A stretch of DNA of 35,802 nt from Paraburkholderia silviterrae (GTDB taxonomy: Bacteria; Pseudomonadota; Gammaproteobacteria; Burkholderiales; Burkholderiaceae). The stretch is from positions 139,512-175,313 of the forward strand of contig NZ_SMRP01000008.1 of the NCBI RefSeq assembly GCF_004353915.1. Reading direction: 5' to 3'. Shown here one piece after another: positions 9,841 through 17,641 of this stretch. The notes under the pieces are model-generated. The model was not told where the DNA came from. It saw only the letters and a program-made list of their open reading frames with translations, and did no database searches. The position numbers and the translations under genes are program-made. Every line of letters begins with the position of its first letter. Position 1 is the first letter of the stretch.

Positions 9841-10141
9841 GTCGTTCAAGTCACTCGCATTAAATTCCGGATTGGCCGCGTCCCCGCGGCTTCATGCCTC
9901 GCACCGGCGGCGCCACCCGCCGCCGGTCTCCCCCCGCCGCTCTCCCGCCGTGCTCCAGGATGGTTGCCTGACGTCGTACGGGCACCATTTCCCCGCTTGT
10001 AAAATTTACCGGTTTTCGCCTTGTGCGCGGTCAAGCCCCGTGTGCCGTCGCAGGAGCGAGATTGCTTCCAGGGGCCATTAGCGATACCCTTACATCTTTC
10101 ATGGTCGTCGAACGCGTGATCCGAGAGGCAGGAATCCGTAG
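9841..10141. other. Spacer between maeB and the ribonuclease gene
   Basis: About 300 bp with no credible gene. It contains the hairpin at 9903-9927, a weaker hairpin GCCGCG/CGCGGC near 9875-9890, and one short A/T-rich stretch (TTGTAAAATTTAC, about 9998-10010) that could hold a promoter for the ribonuclease gene. No -35 box was found. Confidence 0.5.
9903..9927 (+). terminator. Strong GC hairpin after maeB, terminator-like but lacking a T-run
   Basis: ACCGGCGGCG (9903-9912) pairs perfectly with CGCCGCCGGT (9918-9927) around a 5-base loop. The next bases are CTCCCCCC instead of U-rich, so intrinsic termination would be poor. It may protect the 3' end of the maeB mRNA. Confidence 0.4.
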
Positions 10142-10651
10142 ATGGTACGTATAGGACTGCCTGATGATGCGGCCACGAAAGACGCTGGCGCATTGGCCGG
10201 ACCGGCAGATGCAAGCCATTGTTTTAGTGGGGATTCTGGAAAGCGTTCGAGCGGTATCCGTCGTTTGGCACTGGCTGCGTCAGGCGTATTTCTGGCGGCA
10301 GTTCTCGTGTGCTCGCAAGGCGCCGCGGCACGTACTCAGGCGGCGGACGATGACGGAGCGTCGGTTGGCACCGTGAGCGTGGGCGAGTTGCCGCGCGAAG
10401 CGGTCAACACGCTCAGTCTGATTGCCGAGGGCGGGCCTTATCCGTTTGAGAAGGACGGCGTCGTGTTCGGCAATTACGAGCGTCAGTTGCCGCAGCATCG
10501 GCGTGGCTACTACCACGAATACACCGTCCCGACGCCCCGTGCGCACAACCGCGGCGCGCGTCGGATTGTCTGCGGCGGTCCGCCCAGGCAGACGGACGAC
10601 TGCTATTACACCGACGACCACTACGCAAGTTTTAGACGAATTGTTGAATGA
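10142..10651 (+). CDS. Secreted guanyl-specific ribonuclease, RNase Sa/barnase family
   Basis: Extracellular endoribonuclease of the N1/T1 superfamily, which cuts RNA after guanosine. Residues about 74-169 closely follow Streptomyces RNase Sa: ELPREAVNTLSLIAEGGPYP, KDGVVFGNYERQLP, GYYHEYTVPTP, RGARRIVCGG and YYTDDHYASFRRI. The catalytic set is present: Glu126, Arg140/141 and His160. The two Cys that form the RNase Sa disulfide are absent; Cys144 and Cys154 could form a different one. The N-terminus is unusual: about 38 polar residues precede a signal-like segment (RRLALAASGVFLAAVLV), so export may use a long n-region, or the true start may differ. AGGAA lies upstream of ATG 10142. The barstar gene follows after 16 bp, as expected for an enzyme and its inhibitor. 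Confidence 0.9.
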   Translation: MVRIGLPDDAATKDAGALAGPADASHCFSGDSGKRSSGIRRLALAASGVFLAAVLVCSQGAAARTQAADDDGASVGTVSVGELPREAVNTLSLIAEGGPYPFEKDGVVFGNYERQLPQHRRGYYHEYTVPTPRAHNRGARRIVCGGPPRQTDDCYYTDDHYASFRRIVE

Positions 10652-10667
10652 CACCGGGAAAAGCGGC

Positions 10668-11225
10668 ATGAGCGATAACACTTACGCGCACGACCCGCGG
10701 GTCGCGAGCGATCTGTTCGCGTCCGGCGAGGGCAACCTGTTCCAGCGCGTCATGCAGATGCATCACGACGACCAGCAGCGCGAAGCCGCGCGCAGGGGCG
10801 AGGCGAATCCATCGAACGAGGAGGCCATGGACCTGTTTGCGACCGTCAGGCCGAATATCGTCCAGTCGATCCGCGCGTTCCGCGTGCAGGATCTCGCCGA
10901 CGAGGCGCAGCGGCTGCAGCAGCATTTCCTCTACGCGTTTTGCGCCAATGCGCAGACTAAACAGGAAGTGCTCGAAACCATTGCCATATCGTTTCTGTTT
11001 CCGAAGCATTTCGGCAAGAACTACGATGGTTTGTACGACTGCCTGACCGATCTGGTGCAGAAGGCCGGCGAGCAGCCGGGCTTCGTGATCGTGCTGGAAG
11101 GCCTGCCGATCGCCCAGAAGTTTGACAAGGACGGGCGCGAGACGCTACTCGACGTGTTCCGCGAAGCTTCGGAGTACTGGGCCGAGCGCAAGGTGCCGTT
11201 CCGGGTCTTTTATTCGTTCGCCTGA
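10668..11225 (+). CDS. Barstar-family ribonuclease inhibitor
   Basis: Cytoplasmic inhibitor that would block the active site of the ribonuclease encoded just upstream. The C-terminal 90 residues carry the barstar core: FLFPKHFGKNYDGLYDCLTD (the helix and loop that enter the RNase active site), a GFVIVLEGLP strand, and a DVFREASEYWAERKVPFRVF ending. The protein is 185 residues, about twice the usual barstar. The extra N-terminal 95 residues are acidic and helical (VQDLADEAQRLQQHFLYAF) and match no domain I know. The frame is open further upstream inside the RNase gene, but ATG 10668 is the sensible start. Convergent with rsmE across a shared terminator. Confidence 0.92.
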   Translation: MSDNTYAHDPRVASDLFASGEGNLFQRVMQMHHDDQQREAARRGEANPSNEEAMDLFATVRPNIVQSIRAFRVQDLADEAQRLQQHFLYAFCANAQTKQEVLETIAISFLFPKHFGKNYDGLYDCLTDLVQKAGEQPGFVIVLEGLPIAQKFDKDGRETLLDVFREASEYWAERKVPFRVFYSFA

Positions 11226-11301
11226 GCGGTGTGTGGCGCGCCGCCGCGAGAAGCGTCGGCCGCCGTAATTTGTCATTCGAGTGCCGTCGCATTCTTGCGA
11301 C

Positions 11302-11349
11302 AAAAAAACGCAGGCCCGCCGCATGATCACATGCGGCGGGCCTTGTCAT
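11302..11349. terminator. Bidirectional Rho-independent terminator
   Basis: A perfect 13-pair stem GGCCCGCCGCATG (11313-11325) / CATGCGGCGGGCC (11330-11342) with loop ATCA. An A-run at 11302-11308 serves the minus strand, and TTGTCATTTTT follows on the plus strand. It lies between the converging barstar and rsmE genes and would end both. Confidence 0.9.
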
Positions 11350-11361
11350 TTTTACCCGTTC

Positions 11362-12102
11362 TTACCAGCCGCCCCAGCGCGCGGCGAGTGCCGCGAGCAC
11401 GGCGATGCCTGCCGTCTCGGTGCGCAGGATCCGCGGTCCGAGCCCCACGGCGATGAAGCCGTGATCGAGTGCAGCCGCCTCTTCCGGCGATGAAAAGCCG
11501 CCTTCCGGCCCCACGAGCACGGTGATCTCGCCTTGCGGCGGGTTGTGAGGCAAGGTGGCGAACGACACGTTCGCGCGCGGCGAAAGCAGCACGCGCAACT
11601 CGCCTTCGCCGGGCGTTTTGGGCAGCGAGCCGAGCCAGGTGCCGATCTCGCGCGTGGAGGCGACTTCGGGCATGCGGTTGCGGCCGCACTGCTCGCACGA
11701 CGCCTGCACGATGCGCTGCCAGTGAAACTGGCGGCGCACGGCGCGCTCGCCTACCAGGCGCACGACGCTGCGAGAGGTCGTGAGCGGCACGAAGTTCGTC
11801 GCACCCAGCTCGACTGCCTTCTCGATCAGCCAGTCCATCTTGTCGCTGCCGGCGATGCCTTGTGCGAGTGTGAGCCGGTACGGCGGCTCGGTTTCGATAT
11901 CGCGGAACGGGCCGACGCGCACCTGTGTGTCGCGGCGCTCCATGGAGATGATTTCGGCGCTGAATTCACCCCCCATGCCGTTGAACAGCACGATGGTGTC
12001 GCCGGGCAGCAGGCGCAGCACCTGAACGTGTCGCGTCACATCGTCCGGGAGGGTGAAGACGTCGCCGGATTGCAAGGAATTTCCGACGAAAAAACGGGGC
12101 AT
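11362..12102 (-). CDS. rsmE: 16S rRNA (uracil-1498-N3)-methyltransferase
   Basis: RsmE methylates N3 of U1498 in 16S rRNA of the 30S subunit using SAM. The 246-residue protein starts MPRFFVGNSLQSGDVFTLPD. An N-terminal PUA-like domain (HVQVLRLLPGDTIVLFNGMGGEF) is followed by the SPOUT/trefoil-knot domain with SDKMDWLIEKAVELGA, WQRIVQASCEQCGRNRMPEV, VLVGPEGGFSSPEE and LGPRILRTETAGIAVLAAL. The frame is open 29 codons further upstream, but those codons overlap the VOC stop region and are not family-like. It begins 20 bp after the VOC gene ends, so the two are probably co-transcribed. Confidence 0.95.
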   Translation of the reverse strand: MPRFFVGNSLQSGDVFTLPDDVTRHVQVLRLLPGDTIVLFNGMGGEFSAEIISMERRDTQVRVGPFRDIETEPPYRLTLAQGIAGSDKMDWLIEKAVELGATNFVPLTTSRSVVRLVGERAVRRQFHWQRIVQASCEQCGRNRMPEVASTREIGTWLGSLPKTPGEGELRVLLSPRANVSFATLPHNPPQGEITVLVGPEGGFSSPEEAAALDHGFIAVGLGPRILRTETAGIAVLAALAARWGGW

Positions 12103-12121
12103 AAGACAAGTTCTCATTGCT

Positions 12122-12535
12122 TCATGACAAATGGCGAGCAAGCGCCCAGCGGTAGCCGTCGAGATCTTCGACCTGAGCAAAACGGTCACCCCAGAACTGG
12201 TCCTGCGGCTCGCTCAACGATTTCGCGCCAGCGTCCAGCGCTCGCGCATATACCGCGTCGACATTGTCGACGTAAAGGTAAAAGGATTGGGGGGCGATCG
12301 CGTCCGAGCTCTTCGGCGTGCGCGCCGTCGAACCGAATGCGCCCTCCGGCGCGAACATCACGATCAACTGATCGTGATAGGTCATTTCGACGTGCATCAC
12401 CGCACCGTCGTCCTCCACGCAATCGCGCAACGCAAAACCGAAAGCCGCCCGGAAAAATTCGATGGCGGCGCGCGCGTCGCGCACCGCCAGATACGGCGTT
12501 AGCCACGGCACGCCTGCGGGGCGGGGTGGGGTCAT
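12122..12535 (-). CDS. VOC (glyoxalase/bleomycin-resistance-like) family protein
   Basis: A 137-residue member of the vicinal oxygen chelate superfamily, close to the PhnB-like group. Features: VPWLTPYLAVRDARAAIEFF (first beta-alpha-beta module), AFGFALRDCVEDDGAVMHVEM, YLYVDNVDAVYARALDAGA (second module), QFWGDRFAQVEDLDGYRWAL. Candidate metal ligands are His48 in MHVEM and the Glu in QVEDLDGY. The substrate cannot be read; the family covers dioxygenases, isomerases and resistance proteins. GGAGA precedes ATG 12535 by about 7 bases. Upstream gene of a VOC-rsmE pair. Confidence 0.85.
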   Translation of the reverse strand: MTPPRPAGVPWLTPYLAVRDARAAIEFFRAAFGFALRDCVEDDGAVMHVEMTYHDQLIVMFAPEGAFGSTARTPKSSDAIAPQSFYLYVDNVDAVYARALDAGAKSLSEPQDQFWGDRFAQVEDLDGYRWALARHLS

Positions 12536-13341
12536 CGAATATCTCCAGGTTCGGGTTTCGGGCGAGGCGGGTTACTGGAGGCTGTCTAAGTCGGCTAGCA
12601 CGCAAAAAAATGTAACGAACCCAACGATTCTCCAACGTTGCGCTTCCTAAAGCTGTAGGAATTGGCCTAGTTTATCTCGGGCGAATTGAGGCGCCGCCAG
12701 AAGTGGCGCATGCGGGGCGCATCGTACAAGCCCGGCCCCTCCAGCCGTCCAGCCGTCTCGCGCATATCGGAAAAACCGTACAGCGCATCAGTGGTGGGAC
12801 GAAAGAGGCACACTGCAGTGACGACGGTCTCGAGCAACGATGGCGTCCGGATCAGACGGTCGCGGTGCATTGCGCGTGGTCGTGTGCAAGATGGCCGCAA
12901 ACTCGGCCAACGACAGGCCGGCGCCAGGCAATAAGTGGAGTTAAAAGCGGGCCTGATTGGGTTGGAAATAAGGGTAATAGCTGCATTATACGGGCGGGCA
13001 TCCGGGCCGCCGCCGCTGTGCACCGCGCCCAGTCGAGAGTTCAGGCGGTGCCAGGTCGCGCGCCGGGCGCGGTGAGAAAAATTGGGGTCTGATAAATATC
13101 GGATTCCAGCTTCGACCTGGTCCTGGACAGGTCCTACAGCCAGGGAAAGTCCTCACGATCTGTTAGAATATCGCCCTTTGCAGCCCTGTCCGTTTGCTCT
13201 GGCCGTTTGCGTCTTCCTGGCGCCGCATCGTGCGCCGCAACGAACATTTTTGCCGAGCTTCCGGAACCGTACGCTGCTGTGCGCCCGCTGCTGAACGCAG
13301 CCGCCCAAGCCGCTTTTTGCACTCGTTCCCCCGGACTCGAC
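12536..13341. other. Long spacer between the VOC gene and tkt
   Basis: About 800 bp, unusually long for this region. A 118-codon minus-strand frame at 12667-13023 has no recognisable product. Local A/T-rich patches occur near 12600-12680 and 12935-13000. The last 180 bp hold the tkt promoter and leader. No RNA gene, insertion sequence or repeat was recognised. It may be decayed DNA. Confidence 0.5.
13161..13169 (+). promoter_or_regulatory. Extended -10 promoter element upstream of tkt
   Basis: TGT followed directly by TAGAAT (13164-13169) fits an extended -10 box; no -35 match is seen 17 bases before. If used, the tkt mRNA has a leader of about 165 bases. Confidence 0.45.
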
Positions 13342-15378
13342 ATGACGACCTCGTCCTCCCCCGCTACCACCCAGTTGATGGCCAACGCGATCCGCGCGCT
13401 GTCCATGGACGCCGTTCAGCAAGCGAACTCCGGTCACCCCGGCATGCCCATGGGCATGGCCGAGATCGCCGTCGCGCTGTGGTCGCGCCATCTGCGCCAC
13501 AACCCGACCAACCCGCACTGGAGCGACCGCGACCGTTTCGTGCTGTCGAACGGCCATGGCTCGATGCTGCTGTATTCGCTGCTGCATCTGACCGGCTACG
13601 ACCTGCCGATGGCAGAACTGAAGAACTTCCGTCAGCTGCACTCGAAGACGCCGGGCCACCCCGAGTACGGCATCACGCCGGGCGTCGAGACGACCACGGG
13701 CCCGCTCGGCCAGGGTCTGGCGAACGCGGTTGGCATGGCGCTGGCCGAGGCGCTGCTCGCGGCCGAGTTCAACAAGGCCGACGCGAAGATCGTCGATCAC
13801 CACACCTACGTGTTCCTCGGCGATGGCTGCCTGATGGAAGGCATCTCGCATGAAGCCTGCTCGCTCGCTGGCACGCTCAAGCTGAACAAGCTGATCGCGC
13901 TCTACGACGACAACGGCATCTCGATCGATGGCGACGTGGTCAACTGGTTCCACGACAACACGCCGGAGCGCTTCGAAGCCTATGGCTGGAATGTGATCCC
14001 GCACGTGGACGGCCACGACGTGGACGCCGTCGACGCGGCCATCCAGAAGGCGAAGGCCTCGGACAAGCCCACGCTGATCTGCTGCAAGACGATTATCGGC
14101 AAGGGTGCGCCCACCAAGCAGGGTGGTCATGACGTGCACGGTGCGGCGCTCGGCGCCGATGAAATCGCGAAGTGGCGCGCAGCGGCTGGCTGGAAGTGGG
14201 AGCCGTTCACGCTGCCGCAGGAAGTCTATGCAGACTGGGACGCGAAGGCTGCCGGCGCGAAGTTCGAAGCCGCGTGGAACGAATCGTTTGCGGCGTACCA
14301 GGCGAAGTACCCGGAACAAGCCGCCGAATTCGAGCGCCGCATGGCTGGCAAGCTGCCTGCCGACTGGGCGCAGAAGGCTGCCCAGATCATCGCCGGCGCG
14401 GATTCGCGCAAGGAAACGGTCGCTACGCGCAAGGCTTCGCAGCAAGCTATCGAAGGGCTTGCCGCGGTGTTGCCCGAGTTGCTCGGCGGCTCGGCCGACC
14501 TGACCGGCTCGAACCTCACCAACTGGAAGGCCTCGAAGCCCGTGCGCGCGGCCAAGGAAGGCGAGACCGGCATCCAGTGGGGCAACCACATCAACTACGG
14601 CGTGCGTGAGTTCGGCATGAGCGCGGCGCTCAACGGCATCACGCTGCACGGCGGCTACAAGGCGTTCGGCGGCACCTTCCTGACGTTCTCGGACTACAGC
14701 CGCAACGCGCTGCGCGTGGCCGCGCTGATGAAGTGCCCGTCGATTTTCGTGTTCACGCACGACTCGATCGGCCTCGGTGAAGACGGCCCGACGCACCAGT
14801 CGATCGAGCAGGTCGCGACCTTGCGCCTGATCCCGAACATGACGCTCTGGCGTCCGGCCGACACCGTCGAAACCGCGGTGGCCTGGACCGAGTCGATCGC
14901 GCATCATGGCCCGTCGAGCCTCGTGTTCAGCCGTCAGAACCTGCAGTTCAACGAGCGCACCGACGCACAGATCGCCAACATCGCGAAGGGCGGCTATGTG
15001 CTCAAGGACTGGAACGACGACATCCCGAGCCGCAAGATCATCCTGATCGCGACCGGCTCGGAAGTCGAACTGGCCATGAAGGCCGTCGAGCCGCTGCAGC
15101 GCGAAGGCATTGGCGCGCGCGTGGTGTCCATGCCGTCCACGAACGTGTTCGACATGCAGGACGCCGAATACAAGGAACGCGTGCTGCCCAAGGGCGTGCG
15201 CCGCGTGGCGATCGAAGCCGGCGTGACCGACTTCTGGCGCAAGTACGTGGGCCTCGAAGGCGGCGTGGTTGGCATCGACACGTTCGGCGAATCGGCTCCG
15301 GCTGGCGTGCTGTTCAAGCACTTCGGCTTCACGGTCGATCACGTCGTCGCGACGGCCAAGGCCGCGCTCGAAAACTAA
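13342..15378 (+). CDS. tkt: Transketolase
   Basis: Thiamine-diphosphate enzyme moving two-carbon units between sugar phosphates in the pentose phosphate pathway. The 678-residue length is typical. Domain order: N-terminal ThDP-binding part with NSGHPGMPMGMAEIA, FVLSNGHGSMLLYSLLHL, GPLGQGLANAVGMAL and GDGCLMEGISHEACSLAG; pyrimidine-binding part with REFGMSAALNGITLHGGYK, HDSIGLGEDGPTHQSIEQV and SLVFSRQNL; C-terminal domain with LIATGSEVELAMKA. ATG 13342 begins the conserved MTTSSSPATTQLMANAIRAL. The frame stays open to a TTG at 13207, but that stretch is leader. A terminator follows, then gapA in the same direction. Confidence 0.96.
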   Translation: MTTSSSPATTQLMANAIRALSMDAVQQANSGHPGMPMGMAEIAVALWSRHLRHNPTNPHWSDRDRFVLSNGHGSMLLYSLLHLTGYDLPMAELKNFRQLHSKTPGHPEYGITPGVETTTGPLGQGLANAVGMALAEALLAAEFNKADAKIVDHHTYVFLGDGCLMEGISHEACSLAGTLKLNKLIALYDDNGISIDGDVVNWFHDNTPERFEAYGWNVIPHVDGHDVDAVDAAIQKAKASDKPTLICCKTIIGKGAPTKQGGHDVHGAALGADEIAKWRAAAGWKWEPFTLPQEVYADWDAKAAGAKFEAAWNESFAAYQAKYPEQAAEFERRMAGKLPADWAQKAAQIIAGADSRKETVATRKASQQAIEGLAAVLPELLGGSADLTGSNLTNWKASKPVRAAKEGETGIQWGNHINYGVREFGMSAALNGITLHGGYKAFGGTFLTFSDYSRNALRVAALMKCPSIFVFTHDSIGLGEDGPTHQSIEQVATLRLIPNMTLWRPADTVETAVAWTESIAHHGPSSLVFSRQNLQFNERTDAQIANIAKGGYVLKDWNDDIPSRKIILIATGSEVELAMKAVEPLQREGIGARVVSMPSTNVFDMQDAEYKERVLPKGVRRVAIEAGVTDFWRKYVGLEGGVVGIDTFGESAPAGVLFKHFGFTVDHVVATAKAALEN

Positions 15379-15390
15379 GCTTGACTCATG

Positions 15391-15418
15391 GGCCCGCCTT
15401 GCGCGGGCCTGTTGTTTT
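15391..15418 (+). terminator. Rho-independent terminator after tkt
   Basis: GGCCCGC (15391-15397) / GCGGGCC (15403-15409), 5-base loop, then TGTTGTTTT. It begins 13 bases after the tkt stop. Confidence 0.7.
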
Positions 15419-15453
15419 CGAAATTCGTTTTCCTATTTCGCTTTTGAATTTCG
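15419..15453. promoter_or_regulatory. A/T-rich inverted repeat upstream of gapA
   Basis: CGAAATTC (15419-15426) and GAATTTCG (15446-15453) form an 8-pair inverted repeat with a 19-base T-rich centre, 88 bases before the gapA start. It could be an operator or part of the gapA promoter region. No clean -35/-10 pair was identified. Confidence 0.3.
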
Positions 15454-15541
15454 TTGTGCGCGTGTCGCCTTGCCGCCCCAGCGAGGCGGGCCGCGCCAAC
15501 CGCATCGGTATCAGGATTTTTCAGCCCTCAGGAGATAAACC

Positions 15542-16552
15542 ATGACCATTCGCGTCGCTATCAACGGCTACGGCCGCATCGGCCGTAACACGCTTCGCGC
15601 GTTCTACGAGAACGGCAAGAAGCACGACATCCAGATCGTTGCGATCAACGACCTGGGTGACGCGAAGACCAACGCGCATCTGACGCAATACGACACGGCA
15701 CACGGCAAGTTCCCGGGCGAAGTCTCGGTGGACGGCGAGTACCTCGTCGTGAACGGCGACAAGATCCGCGTGCTGGCAAACCGCAACCCGGCCGAGCTGC
15801 CGTGGGGCGAGCTGGGCGTCGACGTCGTGATGGAGTGCACGGGCTTTTTCACGACCAAGGAAAAGGCCAGCGCGCACATCAAGGGCGGCGCGAAGAAGGT
15901 GATCATCTCGGCGCCGGGCGGTAAGGACGTCGACGCAACGATCGTCTACGGCGTGAACCACAACGTGCTGAAGGCCGAGCACACGGTCATCTCGAACGCA
16001 TCGTGCACGACCAACTGCCTGGCACCGCTCGTCAAGCCGCTGAACGACAAGATCGGCCTCGAAACCGGCCTGATGACGACGATTCACGCGTACACGAACG
16101 ATCAGGTCCTGACCGACGTGTACCACGAAGACCTGCGCCGCGCACGCTCGGCCACGCAAAGCCAGATCCCGACGAAGACGGGCGCGGCTTCCGCTGTCGG
16201 CCTCGTGCTGCCGGAACTGAACGGCAAGCTCGACGGCTACGCAATCCGCGTCCCGACCATCAACGTGTCGATCGTCGACCTGTCGTTCATCGCCAAGCGC
16301 GACACGACGGTTGAGGAAGTCAACGCCATCATGAAGGAAGCTTCGGAAGGCGCGCTCAAGGGCATCCTCGGCTACAACGAAGCACCGCTGGTTTCGGTCG
16401 ACTTCAACCACAACCCGGCATCGTCGACGTTCGACGCCACCCTCACGAAGGTCTCGGGCCGTCTCGTGAAGGTGTCGAGCTGGTACGACAACGAGTGGGG
16501 CTTCTCGAACCGCATGCTGGACACGGCGGTGGCTTTCGCGAACGCGAAGTAA
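15542..16552 (+). CDS. gapA: Glyceraldehyde-3-phosphate dehydrogenase, type I
   Basis: Converts glyceraldehyde 3-phosphate, phosphate and NAD to 1,3-bisphosphoglycerate in glycolysis and gluconeogenesis. The 336-residue tetramer subunit has the Rossmann start RVAINGYGRIGRNTLRAF, AINDLGDAKTNAHL (Asp typical of NAD preference), YDTAHGKFPGEV, the active-site SNASCTTNCLAP with Cys155, TTIHAYTNDQ and SSWYDNEWGFSNRM. ATG 15542 follows AGGAG by 7 bases, an excellent start. It is downstream of tkt but separated by a terminator, so probably independently transcribed. A bidirectional terminator lies downstream. Confidence 0.97.
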   Translation: MTIRVAINGYGRIGRNTLRAFYENGKKHDIQIVAINDLGDAKTNAHLTQYDTAHGKFPGEVSVDGEYLVVNGDKIRVLANRNPAELPWGELGVDVVMECTGFFTTKEKASAHIKGGAKKVIISAPGGKDVDATIVYGVNHNVLKAEHTVISNASCTTNCLAPLVKPLNDKIGLETGLMTTIHAYTNDQVLTDVYHEDLRRARSATQSQIPTKTGAASAVGLVLPELNGKLDGYAIRVPTINVSIVDLSFIAKRDTTVEEVNAIMKEASEGALKGILGYNEAPLVSVDFNHNPASSTFDATLTKVSGRLVKVSSWYDNEWGFSNRMLDTAVAFANAK

Positions 16553-16608
16553 GCACGCTTGTTTTGTGGTCGTGCTCCGCCGGGCCTCGCGGCCCGGCGT
16601 GCGGCACG

Positions 16609-16638
16609 AAAAAGCCGCCCTTCGGGGCGGTTTTTTTT
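16609..16638. terminator. Bidirectional terminator between gapA and gntR
   Basis: CCGCCC (16615-16620), TTCG tetraloop, GGGCGG (16625-16630), then eight Ts. Five As at 16609-16613 give a T-run on the minus strand, so it can end both gapA and the convergent GntR gene. A second GC hairpin, CCGGGCC/GGCCCGG at 16580-16597, lies just upstream. Confidence 0.9.
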
Positions 16639-16643
16639 CGACC

Positions 16644-17381
16644 TTATTTTTCGGTGGCGATGTCCGGCGCCGGTGCCGGGGTGGTCGAGGGGACCGGCGG
16701 CGTCGGGAAATAGACGCCCGCACGCTGGGCGGCACTGGCGATATGCGCCTCGATGGCCGCACCCGCTGCAGCGCTGTCGCGCGCCTTGAGCGCCACCACG
16801 ATCAGGCCATGCTCGCGATGCGTGGAGAGCACGAGCTCGCGCCGGTAGAACGGCATGCGCTGGCTCTCTTTCATGATGTCGGCGCTGCTGCGCAGGATCG
16901 ATTCGATTGCCGCATTGCCGGCGAGACTCACGATGCGCATGTGGAATTCGAAGTCCAGTTGCGCGGCCTCGTCGAGCTCGTCGCAGGCGAGCGCCTCGTG
17001 CAGCGTGTCCGTGTTGTGCTCGAGCCAGGCGACGTCGGCGTCGCCGATCGCGAGCGCCGCCATGCGCGCGGCGAAGCCTTCGAGCGCGTAGCGCATCTGG
17101 TAGGTATCGGGCAGCGACGATTGATCGGCAAAGCGCCACGGATGGACGCTCGTGGCCTGCGCGCTCGTCACGTAGACGCCCTTGCCGGCGCGGATCGACA
17201 GCATGCCGAGCGCTTCGAGCGTCGAGAGCGCCTCGCGCAGTGAAGCGCGGCTGATCGCCAGTTCCTCGGAGAGTTGCCGCTGCGCGGGCAGCAGGCTGCC
17301 CACCGGGTACAGGCCACCTTCGATCCGCGCACGGATCGTGGCGACGGCGGCGTCGGTGACGGTATGCGGGACGTTCTTCAT
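16644..17381 (-). CDS. GntR-family regulator, FadR/FCD subfamily
   Basis: DNA-binding repressor or activator responding to a small carboxylate-type ligand. In 245 residues it has an N-terminal winged helix (ARIEGGLYPVGSLLPAQRQL, ISRASLREALSTLEALGML, GKGVYVTS) and an all-helical FCD domain with likely metal-binding His residues in LDFEFHMRI and STHREHGLIVV. A Pro-rich tail (PPVPSTTPAPAP) ends the protein. ATG 17381 is chosen at the start of family likeness. It is divergent from dctA; three copies of TGGTCTGACC lie between them, the form expected for this subfamily (TGGT-n3-ACC), so it likely controls itself and dctA. The ligand is unknown; a C4-dicarboxylate or ureide intermediate is a guess. 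Confidence 0.9.
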   Translation of the reverse strand: MKNVPHTVTDAAVATIRARIEGGLYPVGSLLPAQRQLSEELAISRASLREALSTLEALGMLSIRAGKGVYVTSAQATSVHPWRFADQSSLPDTYQMRYALEGFAARMAALAIGDADVAWLEHNTDTLHEALACDELDEAAQLDFEFHMRIVSLAGNAAIESILRSSADIMKESQRMPFYRRELVLSTHREHGLIVVALKARDSAAAGAAIEAHIASAAQRAGVYFPTPPVPSTTPAPAPDIATEK

Positions 17382-17403
17382 CGGATTGCGCAGGGCGCTC
17401 GCG

Positions 17404-17413
17404 TGGTCTGACC
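17404..17413. promoter_or_regulatory. GntR operator copy 1, over the gntR start site
   Basis: TGGTCTGACC, 22 bases before the gntR ATG. It abuts the minus-strand -10 box at 17417-17422 and would cover the transcription start, consistent with autoregulation. Confidence 0.6.
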
Positions 17414-17416
17414 TGT

Positions 17417-17422
17417 ATTGTA
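17417..17422 (-). promoter_or_regulatory. Likely -10 box of gntR
   Basis: TACAAT read on the minus strand, 35 bases before the gntR ATG. No clear -35 hexamer is seen at 16-18 bases. Confidence 0.4.
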
Positions 17423-17504
17423 GTCCCGCCCGGCGCACCTGCATGGGGCGCCGCATCAAAGCCCTTCTGGCGCAGCGCGCGCCACCCCGCGCTGGCTTGC
17501 GAAC

Positions 17505-17514
17505 TGGTCTGACC
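17505..17514. promoter_or_regulatory. GntR operator copy 2, middle of the spacer
   Basis: TGGTCTGACC again, 101 bases from copy 1 and 84 from copy 3, 30 bases before the dctA -35 box. It could allow looping between the outer sites. Confidence 0.55.
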
Positions 17515-17544
17515 GCGCAAGGGTAAACACCGCACGCTCCAACC

Positions 17545-17573
17545 TTGACTCTACTATATCGGCTTCCTACTAT
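17545..17573 (+). promoter_or_regulatory. Sigma-70-type promoter of dctA
   Basis: TTGACT (17545-17550), a 17-base spacer, TACTAT (17568-17573). The start site would be near 17580, just before operator copy 3. This is the best-formed promoter in the window. Confidence 0.75.
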
Positions 17574-17586
17574 TGGCCATAACGGT

Positions 17587-17601
17587 ACTGGTCTGACCAG
17601 T
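17587..17601. promoter_or_regulatory. GntR operator copy 3, perfect palindrome after the dctA promoter
   Basis: ACTGGT-CTG-ACCAGT, a perfect 15-base dyad containing TGGTCTGACC. It lies immediately downstream of the predicted dctA start site, where a bound repressor would block transcription. Confidence 0.75.
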
Positions 17602-17641
17602 CAGAACAGTTACTCGCTTCCCTCGCTCGTAGGAGACAGTC

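Noticed and set aside
12667..13023. 118-codon minus-strand frame in the tkt spacer
   Set aside because: No recognisable family, odd composition and no ribosome-binding site. Likeness to spermidine synthase, which I considered because of location, was not seen.
13153..15342. 729-codon open frame on the minus strand
   Set aside because: Antisense shadow of tkt; low-complexity Arg/His/Val composition and no family motif.
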